Assembly: GCA_963575745.1 (NCBI GenBank)
Contig: CAUYUJ010018044.1
Location: 62,001 to 126,000 of the forward strand
Direction of reading: 5' to 3'
Source: Prorocentrum cordatum
Lineage: Eukaryota; Sar; Dinophyceae; Prorocentrales; Prorocentraceae
Length of the DNA: 64,000 nucleotides
Shown: piece by piece, positions 51,131 through 62,751 of the stretch
Layout of the letters: each line of letters starts with the position of its first letter
Position numbering within the stretch: position 1 is the first letter of the stretch
Notes under the pieces: generated by a model
Databases searched by the model: none
What the model was told of the DNA's origin: nothing
Seen by the model: the letters and a program-made list of their open reading frames with translations, nothing else
Translations under genes and position numbers: made by a program

Positions 51131-51880
51131 CTCAAGGGAATCCACTTAAACAAACACATGCACGTAACCACGTGCGACCATCTGTGGGAAAACTGCAGCA
51201 AGAGACGATGCGAGGTGTGGGTGCGTGGTTACTGCAATCGAAATAGCGTGGCTGAGGTACAGTGTCTAAAGCTGGCTCCAAAACACATGCTGAGACAAGG
51301 GCTGATTCGAAAGCGAGGTCCAGGGTGACCCAGGCGTGGCTGATCTCAGCTAGGCCACGCTGAGGTACGGCAGGCCACGGAGATAAACCAAGATGGCCTG
51401 CTAGAGACTAGCACATGGGCTCATGCGAACGGCAATCGCAAACCTACAGCTCATGCCAATGCGACAACCACAAGCTAACCCAAACACCCACGCGGTAACC
51501 CGAACACCAAAGTCACAACCCCAGACCAACCAGGCCAGATCCCGCATCCTGACATCCCGACCGCAATTTGAGGAGGCAAGGCTCGACAACCGAATCCTGC
51601 TGGGTAGGGCATGAGGGAAAGGAAACTGAGGATCTGAGGGATCACAGAGCTTGTGGCCCCTTGCTGTCCCACCAGTGCCAGTGTCGCAAAGCCGCTGGTC
51701 GACACGGGGGCCAGAGCGCAGGCGACGTCGAGGTCGCTAGGACGCACTGGTGCCCATATCAGCCCCCAACATGTGGGAGTGTGACTCGGGTCGGGCGAAA
51801 GGGGGGGATAGCAAAGGGGAGGTTTGAGAATCAGCTCACTTAGCTGATTTTCCCTGCACCTCCAGGCGCCGGAGGCGGCT
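51131..51880. other. Unassigned region
   Basis: A short ATG frame at 51423-51614 (63 codons, mixed composition) is present. Otherwise nothing recognised. Confidence 0.25.
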
Positions 51881-52243
51881 ATGTATCGAGGAATGTGCCC
51901 CTCGGTGAGGCCGAATCCAGCTGCATGCAACAAATTCCGTACCCCCCCCTTTCCCAATCCCCCCCTTTCGTCCAGCCCGTGTGATGCGACGGCGCCCGCA
52001 AAAGCAACTCCCGCCGAGACGTCCGATGTCGGTGAGATTCGTTCAATGCTTACCGTGCTGCTCAAACATTTGGTCTCTGGAGGCCCTGTTTCGGTCTCCA
52101 GGGCCGTCGGAGACAGAGCAGGACGCAAGCAAAAAAAGCCTCGGGCGGGGGTCGAGAGGTCAGGGCCTGGGTGTGGGGAGGTGAGATTTCGATCGGGGTC
52201 GTGGCCCTCTCAGTCAGGCCTGGTTCCCGAGAGGTTTTCGTAG
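51881..52243 (+). CDS. Possible small ORF, hypothetical (120 aa)
   Basis: ATG frame of 120 codons. Residues about 45-75 (SDVGEIRSMLTVLLKHLVSG) look helical and protein-like; the rest is Pro/Arg/Gly-rich. A pyrimidine tract and CAG lie 15 nt upstream (TTTTCCCTGCACCTCCAG), which would fit an internal exon. Not recognised. Confidence 0.22.
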   Translation: MYRGMCPSVRPNPAACNKFRTPPFPNPPLSSSPCDATAPAKATPAETSDVGEIRSMLTVLLKHLVSGGPVSVSRAVGDRAGRKQKKPRAGVERSGPGCGEVRFRSGSWPSQSGLVPERFS

Positions 52244-52277
52244 GACTCCACATGTCGAAAGCCTTACAGCCTGATTA

Positions 52278-52335
52278 CTCTCGCTCTCTCTCTCCCTCTC
52301 TCTCTTTCTCTTTCTCTTTCCTCTCTCTCCTCTCA
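52278..52335. repeat. (TC)n microsatellite
   Basis: TCTCTCTC and CTCTTTCTC run. Confidence 0.95.
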
Positions 52336-52339
52336 CCCC

Positions 52340-53360
52340 CCTCACCATACGAACCTAGCACACGGCGATCGCTGTCTACGATTAAGTCGGGCATGTCCTC
52401 CTACATGCGTATTTGGGAAAAACATAAAACATAGTCAACAAGGAGCAAACATGGTCAAAAGAGCAAGAAACATTGTCACCAGACTATTTCTTCTACCATT
52501 CTTGAATATTCCTCCTGTAGAGGGACCTGCCCGGCTTAGGTCTCCGAGACACATGAGCCGCTCTGGACCGCATCGGGGAGGTCCCCCAACATACAGCTGG
52601 CAGACTGCATACCTTTTCATCCGAGATGCAGAATACTCGCGGCTGCCACGCCTGCACTCAGCGGCCGCCGACGAAGGACCACCTCTGGACGCGTTTTGGG
52701 GGGCGTCGTGGGCATCTATTGCCTCTCCCATCCAGGGCACAATGTACTCCTTCCCCCCTTCCAACCTGAGGCGGAGGAGGAGGAGGAGGAGGAGCAGGAG
52801 GAGAAGGATGAGGAGGAGGAGGGGGAGGGACAGGGATGAAAGGCGCGAAGAAAGGGCAGACTGGGTGGGGATGGTTCGGCAAACGCGTTCCACGACTCGC
52901 AGAGTAACTACTCGCTCGTTGAATGGTGAAATGCGATCCATGACATCGAGGAAAGCATGCGTTTGTCGGACGGTTGCGAGTAGGCACTTTTCGAGTAACT
53001 AGTTAGTGGAACGCGCTCGGTGAATGGTGAGTAAGACGAAGCGGCGGCTGCTCGCAACACGTACGCAACCGCAAGTCTGCCCGAGGCACCCTTTTGAGGG
53101 TCCCGTGGCACGGTGAGATTCGAAGGAGTCCGAGCAAGAGGCCTCGAACTCCAAACTGACAGTCGAAAACACCCGCAGAAGTACCAGCGGATGAGGAGGC
53201 GGAGGAGCAGGAGGAGGAGGAGGAGGAAGAGGAGGAGGAGGAGGAGCGAGAAATATGGGAACGACGAGCGCATGTCATGCAATCCAGAGTGTTTACGTAA
53301 TTACACAGAGAAGATCTGGAAACCTGCAATTAGAGAGCAGGCTTTACAAAGGAGGTCCGG
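52340..53360. other. Unassigned region with two (GGA)n tracts
   Basis: GGA tracts at about 52768-52832 and 53190-53258. The ATG frame 52451-53002 (183 codons) passes through the first tract and has no recognisable domain. The two tracts are flanked by non-repetitive DNA. No gene is called. Confidence 0.4.
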
Positions 53361-53369
53361 GGTGGGCTG

Positions 53370-53800
53370 TATGACTGGATCGCTGGATCACTGGATCGCC
53401 GGATGACCAGATTACCAGAACCTCAACTAACCCAAATCACTGGATGATTAAATCACCGGATCACCAGATCACCAAATCACCGGATCACCAAATCACCACA
53501 ATTCCGGATCTGCAGATCCGCAGATCACCCCGGATCACCCGATCACTGGATCACCGCATCACCAGATCACCAGATCGGAAGTTCACCAAATCACCGGATC
53601 ACCTGATCGCAGGTTCTCAAAATCACCAAGTCACTGCATATTGCCAGATGACTGGGTCACCGGATGGCCAGGTCACCGCGTCATCTCTAGATCACCGGAT
53701 TTCTGTGTCGCCGCCTCGAGAACACGTCTCCGGATCGCGGATCAGCGGGCCATCGGATCACGGGATCACCCGATCACCAGATCCCTGGTTCACCAGGTCA
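53370..53800 (+). repeat. GGATCACCA short tandem repeat
   Basis: About 45 degenerate 8-10 bp units of the type GGATCACCA/GATCACCAG. Confidence 0.95.
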
Positions 53801-53839
53801 CCAGAGCACGGAATGCTCGGAAGTGGACCCTTGAACTTC

Positions 53840-54460
53840 ATCCCCGAGCTCTGAACCCTGGACCCTGCAAGCCAGGAACCCCGACCCCAAAGAATCGAGC
53901 GCACTCAAAACTGGCGCTTGAACCCCGAGACGTTAATTTGACCCCCCGCGACGATGAAACGGAAAGATCGCAGGGCCCAAGGACCCTACGGACCTAAAAC
54001 CCCAAAGACACGCTGTCCCGAAGACCCCGAGACTCCAGGGCCCGAAGGTCCCAAGACGCTACATCACAGGGGCGCGAAGACCCAAGGATCAGCAGACCCT
54101 AAGACCCAAGGGCTCTAGGACCTGGGGGCCCGAATGCTCCGCGACCCTGAAACCTACGACCCTCGGACCAGACGGGCTTGGGCCTCGGGGTGCCTAAGAC
54201 CTCGAGACATGAAGGCCCTAAGGCATGAAGGCGCAGTTGCCACGGGACCCGAAAGCCTCAGAACATGAGGGCCCGAAGACCCTAAATCCCGAGGACCCTG
54301 GCGCCCCGCGGCCTAAGAAACGGCCCCCAGACCCTGAGACGCACAGGGCCCAAGACCCACAGAACCTCTGAGGCCTTGAAGAGCCAGGGCCCGTGAAGAT
54401 CCGTAGGCACTGTGACGCCAAGGCCCGAGGGCCCTACAAAAACCGAGCACCCGCGGATTT
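53840..54460 (+). repeat. GACCC/AAGACCC short repeats
   Basis: Irregular 9-12 bp repetition of AAGACCC, GGACCC and GGCCCGAAG. Frames through it are compositional. Confidence 0.75.
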
Positions 54461-54469
54461 TCAGACCCC

Positions 54470-55018
54470 GCAGAGGACGATGCACGGCAGAGGGGCACGT
54501 CGAGCACAGCATGGGAAGGGGCCTCGTCCAGCAGCGGGCGACGCACAGCAGAGGGGGCACGCCTGGCACCGAAAACTCTTGGTTCATCGACTTGGGGCGG
54601 GGCCTCGTCCAGCAGCGGGTGATGCACAGCAGAGGGGCACGTCTAGTACCAAGGACTGATTCCATCAACTGGTGGAGGCGCCTCGTCCAGCTGAGGCTGA
54701 TGCACAGCAGAGGGGCACGTCTGGCACCAACAGATCTTGTGGAATCAACTTGGGGAGGGGCCTCGTCCAGCAGAGAGTAGTGCCCAATTGAGGGGTACGT
54801 CTAGCACAAGGGAGTCGCTTTCCATCAACCTGGGGAGGGGCCTCGCCTAGCAGAAGGTGATGCACAGCAGAGGGGCACGTCTAGCACCGACAACTCTTGG
54901 CTAATCAACTTGGGAAGGGGCCTCCTCGAGCAGAGGGTGATGATGCACAGCAGAGGGGTACGTCTACCACCAAAGAATTTTACCAACTTGTGGAAGCGCG
55001 CCTCGTCCAACAAAGGGT
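54470..55018 (+). repeat. 80-bp tandem repeat, array 1 (7 copies)
   Basis: Units of GATGCACAGCAGAGGGGCAC, GTCTAGCACCAA, ATCAACTTGGGGAGGGGCCT and CGTCCAGCAG, starting near 54478, 54539, 54620, 54699, 54779, 54859 and 54940. Homologous to array 2 at 58.97-60.2 kb. Confidence 0.95.
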
Positions 55019-55218
55019 GAGCAAGGGGAGGCGGTTCACTGGATCACCGGCCTTGTGAAGCCTCCTCCGCGCCATGACGCCTGACACGGTACCCATCGAT
55101 TGCAGAGCACGCTTGCACCCCCGGCGCCAAACGCCTGGCGCTGGCGCCAACCGCTCAGCACACGCGTCGACCCGATCGTGGACAAGCGTCGAACCCAAGC
55201 GGCTGACCAAGTGCCCGG

Positions 55219-55836
55219 CTAGAGCGCCGACCTGCTCAGCTCTGGGCGGTGGAATATGTCGACGAACGTCATCGACCCCACGGTGACAGCGTTGATGGCC
55301 TGGGGGGGTGGAGTGAGGACAAAGGGAAGGACGAACAGGGGGAGAAAGATGGGGATGGGATGAGGACAATGCGTAAGACCAGGAGAAGGCGGCGGAAGAG
55401 GAGGACAGCTGGTCATCTGGGCTGGTCCAGGTGGAGGCTGTCCGTGTCTCAGTAGCCACGCTGGCTTGCCTCCCCGTGCAAGGCGGACGCAAGGGCCTGG
55501 CATTCGCCCTGCCTCGCCAACTGCTCCCAAAGGTGACTGGAACGACTGCAGCTGAGCTTCGCAGAGCCTGAGGCAGCCGCATGCTTAGCTCTGCGGCCGA
55601 TGAGCGCGGCCTCGTCACAGGGAGACCCCGCTGGGATACGGCCCCATGAGTCGGCGGAGGAGGCCCTAGCTACCCCCCACGGGGGCGCGCTGGAACCGCT
55701 GGAAGCTGCATTGCCGACCGACGCGTGGTCAACATTAGCTGAGCATGCAACTCTTGGAAGCAGCTGTCGACGACCATCGAGGAGAAGGCGTTTCAGAAGA
55801 ACCCGTATCAAGTAACAGCATTCGGGCCATACGAAC
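55219..55836 (-). CDS. Probable 3' end of a two-exon gene, hypothetical
   Basis: Minus strand. The upstream exon is open from 55836 to 55470 (no ATG seen, so its 5' end is elsewhere or spliced) and ends CHxxxGE-style at GAG; its last residues read ECQALASALHGE. A 170-nt intron (55469-55300) starts GC and ends in a long pyrimidine tract plus CAG. The last exon (55299-55219) encodes AINAVTVGSMTFVDIFHRPE plus six residues and TAG. Both exons join in phase 0. GC-AG introns are known in dinoflagellates. The product is not recognised. The alternative is chance openness with a fortuitous pyrimidine tract. Confidence 0.35.
55300..55469 (-). other. Candidate GC-AG intron, 170 nt
   Basis: On the minus strand: GAG then GCAAGCC at the donor; CTTTGTCCTCACTCC and a C run then CAG then GCC at the acceptor. 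Pyrimidine-rich over the last about 50 nt. Confidence 0.35.
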
Positions 55837-55839
55837 GCT

Positions 55840-56270
55840 CAATGTAGAACTCCTTATCTCGAAGCATGGTGCACAAACAATGTCAAGCAAACCCGATCAA
55901 ACCGGATTACTGGCTCACATGCAACAGAGGCTTCTGTGTGCACGCATATCGCTGAAACCGTAAGAGAGATGTCCGTCTGTAGTCACTCCGTCAAGGGAGA
56001 CCGTGTGGGCCCCGCGCGCGCGAATGCCGAGATCATTCAGCAATCATCGCGCGCACCCGTGAACTCTGTCCAACAATGCCAAGCGGGCCACACGCAAGCG
56101 TCCCCGCGCGCGCGCGCACGTCGAAACACTTCTCAAACCATGTGTGTTTACATGCATCTCCAAGTGCAAGAACTTAAGCACGTACGACAGCCAACTTGTT
56201 TGCCTATACTAATCATGCCAAACTTGACACGCAAGCAAGTCCTCAAACATCCTCATCAACACCATGACCA
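55840..56270 (+). repeat. Family B fragment
   Basis: CGCGCGCGAATGCCGAGATC and GCGCGCACGTCGAAACACTT blocks lead into an ATC-rich tract, as in copies 1-3. Confidence 0.5.
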
Positions 56271-56520
56271 TCATCATCGCTAGCGTCAACATTGCTACCC
56301 TCATCGTCATCCTACTCCTCCTCCTCATCATCATCGTCATCATCACCACCATCATCATCATCACCATCGCCGTCGTTGTCGCCGCCACGATCACAACCAT
56401 GATCAACATCGTCATCGGCATCGTCGTTGTCGTCGCCCTGGTCATCACTGCCACCACCACCAATATCATCGTAATCAAAGTCATCGTCGCCGATGTCGTC
56501 GTCACCATCCTCAACCACCC
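56271..56520 (+). repeat. (ATC)n-rich tract
   Basis: ATCATCGTC-type repeats giving an Ile/Val-rich frame, comparable with 17690, 19795 and 23500. Confidence 0.9.
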
Positions 56521-56895
56521 GAGGCAGGGGCCTGCTTGAACAAGGTCCGCGACTTGCGCTCGCAGATGTTTGCGAACAAACTTCCGATAGGTAGCTGCAC
56601 TTACGGTCGTATGAGTTTTTTCAACACGTTGCGCGTGGGTGAATGGGATGTTTGCTCGAATCTGGGAGGTGGCCGCGCGCGCATGCCCACAATGAATTGC
56701 ACGCATCTGTCAATCCGCCGACCCTTCGGCTTGTGGAAGACGCTGTCTTCTCCTCGTCGCTGTGGGTCGTCGACAGTCACAAAGAAAATGGGGCAATAAA
56801 TAAAGGAACTTCGTAGTTGAATCGAATAGGGTCCTGGGGGGAGGGCCCATCCTTCAGGGTCGGCGGCAGGGGCCAGAAGGCCGTCACAAATATGC
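56521..56895. other. Family B tail with hairpin-element relic
   Basis: Includes TCGTAGTTGAATCGAATAGG and GGTCCTGGGGGGAGGG (56810-56845), a reduced relative of the hairpin plus G-run element, and a GGGTCGGCGGCAGGGGCC segment. Confidence 0.4.
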
Positions 56896-56897
56896 AC

Positions 56898-56899
56898 AC

Positions 56900-56944
<45 letters not shown>

Positions 56945-56956
56945 ATTATATACAGG
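56898..56956. repeat. (TA)n microsatellite
   Basis: TA run with one TATTATA interruption. Confidence 0.95.
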
Positions 56957-57019
56957 GGCCTGGCCCGGGGGGTTCCCAGTTCGAGCCGGCGCCGAAGACG
57001 CTATTTGAAGACGCTACTC

Positions 57020-57990
57020 CCCCAAGGAGCTGCGGTGACGCCTCTATTCCGCTGACGCCTGCTGAAGCTCGTGACGCCTCTATTCGGCCTGAAGCCTCTA
57101 TTCCCCTGACGCCCATTGAAGCTCGTGAAGCCTCTATTCGGCCTGAAGCCTCTCTTCGGCCTGAAGCCTCTATTCGGCTCGTGCCGCCTCTATTCGGCCT
57201 ACGAATTGCGACGCACTGGTGGGGGTAGCGACCCTAAACGCGCCTATTCGGCCTGAACCCATTCTTCCCCTGACGCCCGGTGAAGCTCGTGAAGCCTCTA
57301 TTTGGCCTGAAGCCTCTATTCCCCTGGCGCCAGGTGAAGCTCGTGAAGCCTCTATTCGGACTGAAACCTCTATTCCCCTGACTTCCGGTGAAGCTCGTGA
57401 AGCCTCTATTCGGCCTGAACCCTTTATTCCCCTGACGCCCATTGAAGCTCGTGAAGCCTCTATTCCCCTGACGCCCGGTGATGCTCGTGAAACTTATATT
57501 CGGCCTGAAGCCTCTATTCCCCTGGCGCCCGTTGAAGCTCGTGAACCCTCTATTCGGCCTGAGGCCTCTATTCCCCTCACGCCCGGTGAAGCTCGTGAAG
57601 CCCCTATTCGTTCTGAAGCCTCTATTTCCCTGATGCCCATTGAAGCTCGTGAAGCCTCTATTCGGCCTGAAGCCTCTATTCCACTGGCGCCCGGTGAAGC
57701 TCGTGGAGCCTCTGTTCGGCCTGAATCCTCTCTTCCTCTGGCGCCCGGTGACGCTCGTGACGCCTCTATTCGGCCTGAAGCCTCTATTCCCTTGACGCCC
57801 GTTGAAGCTCGTGAAGCCTCTATTCGGCCTGAAGCGAAGCCTCTATTCCCCTGGCGCCCGGTGAAGCTCGTGAAATCTCTACTCGGCCTGAAGCCTCTAT
57901 TCCCCCGACGCCTGGTGAAGCTCGTGAAGCCTCTATTCGGCCTGAAGCCTCTATTCCCCTGACGCCCGGTGAAGCTCGTGACGCTTCGCA
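57020..57990 (+). repeat. 54-bp tandem repeat with coherent 18-residue frame
   Basis: About 13 units from 57262 on. In the plus frame from 57219 each encodes an 18-residue unit of the form EAREASIRPEASIPLTPG. The frame stays open for 247 codons to 57962, with one 12-bp deletion and a later slip in phase. The minus strand is also open (57494-58027). No ATG lies at a sensible distance and no flanking domain is present, so I call it a repeat rather than a gene. Confidence 0.85.
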
Positions 57991-58322
57991 AGGTTCGTGC
58001 CCCAGGGGAGGGCAAGTCTATAAGCAATTACGTAAAACGCGAAAAATTCGCGCCCCTGGAAAAGGGATCGTGCCCCAGGAGAGGGCCAATCACGCTAAGG
58101 ATTCGCCCCCCATGATACGACCACTCTATCAGCACGCACGTGAAGAACGAAAGATTCGCGCCCTAGGAGAGGGTCAATCTGCAGGCACATACGTAAAACA
58201 CTAAAAGTATTGGTGTTCCAAGAGAAGGCCGATCTATTGGCACATACGTTAAACACAAAAGGATTCGTGCCCCAGGCGAAGCACACACGTAAGACACGAA
58301 AGATTCGTGCTCCAGGAGAGAG

Positions 58323-58370
<48 letters not shown>

Positions 58371-58825
58371 TGCGTAAAGTACGAAGGGTTCGTGCCCCAG
58401 GAGAGGGCAAATCCATAGGCGCATACGTAAAACACGCAGGGCTCGTGCCCCAGGGGAAGGCAAATGTATAAGCAAATGCGCAACACACGAAATATTCGCG
58501 CCCCTGGAAAAGGCCAATCTAAAGGCACACGCGCGAAACACAAAAGACTCGTGCCCCAGGAGAGGGCCAACCTATACGCACATGTGTAAAACGTAAAACA
58601 AATTCGCGCCCCAGAAAAAGGCACATCTCTAGGCATCACGCAACACGCTAAGGATTCGCGTTTCATGATGCGGCCAATTTTAAGCACGCGCGTAAAAAAA
58701 ACACTAAACATTCGCGCCCCAAGAGTAGGCCAATCTATAGGCACATGCGTGAAACACAATGGACTCGCGCCCCAAGAGAAGACCATATTGGCACATACGT
58801 TTAACACAAAGGATTCGCGCTCCAA
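57991..58825 (+). repeat. About 60-bp tandem repeat
   Basis: Units of TTCGTGCCCCAGGAGAGGGC, AATCTATAGGCACATACGTA and AAACACGAAAG, roughly 13 copies, interrupted by a TA run (58325-58366). Confidence 0.9.
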
Positions 58826-58955
58826 AAGAGGGCCAAGACAGCTCCAGGAGGCACCGGGAGGGGCCAAGACAGCCCCAGAAAGCACCAGGAGGCCCCAGGA
58901 AGCCCTGGTGAGCTCCAGGAGGCCCCAGGAGGCTCCAGGGGCTCACCGGGCTTTC
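58826..58955 (+). repeat. CCAGGAGGCNCC patch
   Basis: Variant of the CAAGANGGCC unit with CCAGGAGGCCCC spacing. Confidence 0.8.
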
Positions 58956-58959
58956 TTTT

Positions 58960-60215
58960 TTAATGGTTCTGTTTCAATGAACTTGGGGAGAGCTCTTGCC
59001 TATCAGAGGGTGCCACACAGCAAAGGGGCATGTCTAGCACCAAGGATTCTTTTTTAATCAACTTGGCGAGGGGTCTTGCCTAGCATAGGGTGCCACACAG
59101 CAAAAGGCATGTCTAGCACCAGGAATTCTGTTCTGATTAACTTGGGGAGGGGTCTTGCCTAGCAGAAGGTGCCGCGCAACAAAGGTGCTCACCTTGGAGA
59201 GGGTGCCGCACAGCAAAGAGGCACATCTAGCACCAAGGATTCTTTTTTCATCAACTTGGGGAGGGGTCTTGCCTAGCAGAAGGTGCCGCACAACAGATGG
59301 GGCACGCCTAGCACCAACTATTCTTGTTCCATCAACTTGGGGAGAGGTCTTGTCGAGCAGAAGGTGCCGCACAACAGATGGGGCACGCCTAGCACAAATG
59401 ATTCTTTTTTTGTTTGGAATCAACTTGGGGAGGGCCATTGCTTAACAAAGGGTGCCACAAAGCAGATGGGGCATGTTTAGCACCAGGGATTCTGCTTTAA
59501 CTAACTTGGGGAATGGGTCTTGCCTAGCAGAAGGTGCCGTTCAGCAGATGGGGCACGTCAAGCACCAAGGTTTTTTATCCAACTTGGGGAGGGCCATTGC
59601 CCAACAAAGGGTGCCACACAGCAGATGGGACACGTCTAGGATTCTTATTAAGTCAACTTGGGGAGGGGTCTTGCCTAGCAAAGGGTGCCGCACAGCAGAT
59701 GGGGCACGTCTAGCACCAAGGATTCTTTTTAAAGCAACTTGGGGAGGGCCATTGCCTGCCAGAAGATGCCACAGAGCAGACGGGGCACGTCGAGCACCAA
59801 GGATACATTTTATATATATATATATATATATATCAAATTGGGGGTGGGTCTTGGCTAGCAGAGGGTGCCACACAGCAAAGGGGCACAGCTATCACCAAGG
59901 ATTCTTGTTTTAATCAACTTGGGGAGGGGTCTTGCCTAGCAGAGGGCGCCGCGCAGCACACGGGGCACGTCTAACATCAAGGGTTTGTTTTATCAACTTG
60001 GGGAAGGCTCCTGCCTAGCAGAGGGTGCCGCACAGCAGACGAGGCACGTCAAGCATCAAGGATTCTCATTCAATCAACATGGGGAGGGGTCCTAGGGGTC
60101 TTGCCCAGAGGAGGGTGTTGCACAGCAGATGGGGCATGTCTAGCGATTCATTTTTTTATCAACTTGGGGAGGGGTCTTGCCTAGCAGAGGATGTCACACA
60201 ACAGATGGGGCACGC
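58960..60215 (+). repeat. 80-bp tandem repeat, array 2 (about 15 copies)
   Basis: Units of TCAACTTGGGGAGGGGTCTT, GCCTAGCAGAGGGTGCC, ACACAGCAGATGGGGCAC and GTCTAGCACCAAGGATTC, with variable T runs. One unit carries a TA expansion (59812-59833). Homologous to array 1. Confidence 0.95.
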
Positions 60216-60319
60216 GTTGTGTTAGGCACGGAAAGCGTGGAGTAAAATGGCACTTTCAAAATAATTGGAAGGGGAGCACGTTGAATACTGAGCATGGTGA
60301 AGAGAAGGAGCATTTTCAC

Positions 60320-61110
60320 ACGGAAGGGCGTCTTCACCGGGAATAGCGTCTTCACCGGGAATATAGCGTCTTCACCGGGAATAGCGTCTTCACCCGGAGT
60401 AGCGTTAATAGCGTCTTCACCCGGAATAGCGTCTTCACCCGGAATAGCGTCTTCACCTGGAATAGCGTTTTCACATGGAATAGCGTCTTCACAAGGAATA
60501 GCGTCTTCACCCGGAATAGCGTCTAGGGAATAGCGTCTTCACCGGGAACAGCGTCTTCACCGGGAATATATAGCGTCTTCACCCGGATTAGCGTCTTCAC
60601 CGGGAATAGCGTCTTCACAGAGAATAGCGTCTTCACAAGGAATAGCGTCTTCACCTGGAATAGCGTCTTCACCCAGAATAGCGTCTTCACAAGGAATCGC
60701 GTCTTCACCAGGAATAGCGTCTTCACAAGGAACAGCGTGTTCACATGGAATAGCGTCTTCGCCCGGAATATCGTCTTCACAATGAATAGCGCCTTCACCC
60801 GGAATAGCGTCTTTTCAGCGGATAGCGTCTTCACCGGGGACAGCGTTTCCAGAGGGAATAGCGTATTCATAAGGGAAGTGCATGCTGTCTGTGTCCGCAG
60901 AACGCTTCTTCACCGGGAATAGCGTCTGCACGCGGAATAGCGTCTTCACAAGAAATATAGCGTCTTCACCGTCTTCACTGGGAATAGCGTCTTCACCCAG
61001 AATAGTCTTTACCCGGAATATCGTCTTCACCGTCTTCACCGGGAATGGCGTCGTTACAGGAAATAGCGTCTTCACAGGGACGCGTCGTGACAGGGAATAA
61101 CGTCTTCAAA
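60320..61110 (+). repeat. 18-bp tandem repeat AATAGCGTCTTCACCCGG, about 40 copies
   Basis: Regular 18-mers with a variable last third (ACCGGG, ACAAGG, ACCCGG). Frames on both strands give 6-residue repeats, with small slips at several points (for example near 60525 and 60960). No gene. Confidence 0.95.
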
Positions 61111-62700
61111 TAGCGTCTTCGGCACCGGCGCGCATACGGAACCCCAGTTGCCGGGGTAATGTATATATGTATGTATATATATATATGAGCCGAGACGTAT
61201 GTTTAGACAGATGTGCATATACATATACATATGTGTACAGATTTATGTATACATACGTTCTGAATAAATCTGCACACATGTACACATATCGCGTCTACGA
61301 GAAACATCGCGACTTCGAAAGCACACGTCCGTGGCGGTGGCGGCGCGAACTTTTCCGCTGTGAGGCTGAGGGCGCCGTCAGGAAATCCATTTCGTGTTTC
61401 GAGCGTCCCCGACTTCCTCATCGCCAGCGAAAAATCGGCGTCGTGCTTCTCATGCGTCCTATCCCTTGGTCGCCCGCAGAGAGGCCTTGTGGGCACGCTG
61501 TGGTGACGGTGATGGCAATGATGATGGCGGCGCCATGAAAAGATCAGGCCCTGCGCGTGGAAACATCGAGGAGCATCGTCACACGAACTCATTATCACCC
61601 GCGAGAAATCGGTTTCGCTTTCTTCGGTCCTTTTTGTTATCTTTGTCGCCTGCGAGGAGATACCGCAAGTACGGGTGGATGACTGTGATGATCATGTGGA
61701 TGATGATGATGGTGATGGCGGTGTCGTCTTGTCCCCCTACGCTGACTGGATCGGGGGTTACTCATAAAGCATAGCGCAAACTGACAATTGCTCGATGACT
61801 GCTACGGCCTCGACCCGCGAGAAATGATGGGCAACAATGCGTCAGAACATGTCAATCCGGCTGGACCTGGAAATTACGAGGTCGGCCTGAACGGGCCTTT
61901 CCAATTATAAACCCATGGGCGAAACGCTCCGGATGATGATTTGCAGGTCCGATCTGGAAATATTCAGGTCGACTTGGAACTGCTCATGAACACCAGTTGC
62001 ACATGAACATGTTCAAATCGACTTAATAGATCTTCCCTGTCAACAAACATTGCGAGAGACGAAATTTTTAGTATGAGAATATCCAAGTCGACCTTACATT
62101 GCTGAGGTGCCTCTCGTGTGTGAACTAGGAAGCTTCGGTGGCGCTTTCCGATTTCTACCCCGCTCGGCGACTGTAGTGATATGGGGAGACCTACGGACCT
62201 GAGAATGTATCCCCAAGGCGGTTGCGCCCCATCACGCCCTTGGCTTGGCCCATGACAATGTGCGGGGCCCTTTGTGCCTATTGGAGGCTAGTGCGTCGTC
62301 CCGCATGCACGGCGATGCTCTGTGCTGCCGTTGTGAAGCGAGGCATCATTTTTTTAGCTATTTGCTAGCAGAACCACCAGACTCCCCCTCACATATTGCC
62401 CCACATCTGATCCGCCACCGTGCCTCTTGCACGAGGTGGAGTGCCCCGAGTCTCATGCAGACCTTTGAGGTAAAGGGTCTATGAGGTCCTTGAGGGCCCA
62501 GACCCCCAATTTCCTGGGCGCTCCGGGGCGCTACTGGGCGCTCCCAGTGTGTCGCGCGGGCCACGGGGACGGGCTCCGTGCTTAGGAGGGCCCCAACACA
62601 GTGTTCCCCGAAGGCTTTCCAAACCGATTCGGGGAACACATGGTCCGATAGCTTGGCAGGTCTGGCCTCAACGTTCGGCCACATAGGCGCTTCCAAAAAG
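61111..62700. other. Unassigned region, little structure
   Basis: TA/GTATATATG tract at 61158-61190 and TACATATAC runs to 61260. 61850-62110 holds loose 25-30 bp repetition around AGGTCGACCT and AAGTCGAC. Several short frames, none recognised. No confident gene or RNA. Confidence 0.35.
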
Positions 62701-62701
62701 G

Positions 62702-62751
62702 CAGGGGGCGGCGGTGATTCGCCGTAGGCGTCTTCGATCCGCCGCCCCCTG
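62702..62751. other. Perfect 13-bp inverted repeat hairpin
   Basis: CAGGGGGCGGCGG (62702-62714) and CCGCCGCCCCCTG (62739-62751) with a 24-nt loop. An exceptionally stable stem. Function unknown. Confidence 0.8.

Noticed and set aside
52451-53002. 183-codon ATG ORF
   Set aside because: Half of it is an Arg run from a GGA microsatellite, and the rest has no recognisable domain. The minus strand is equally open.
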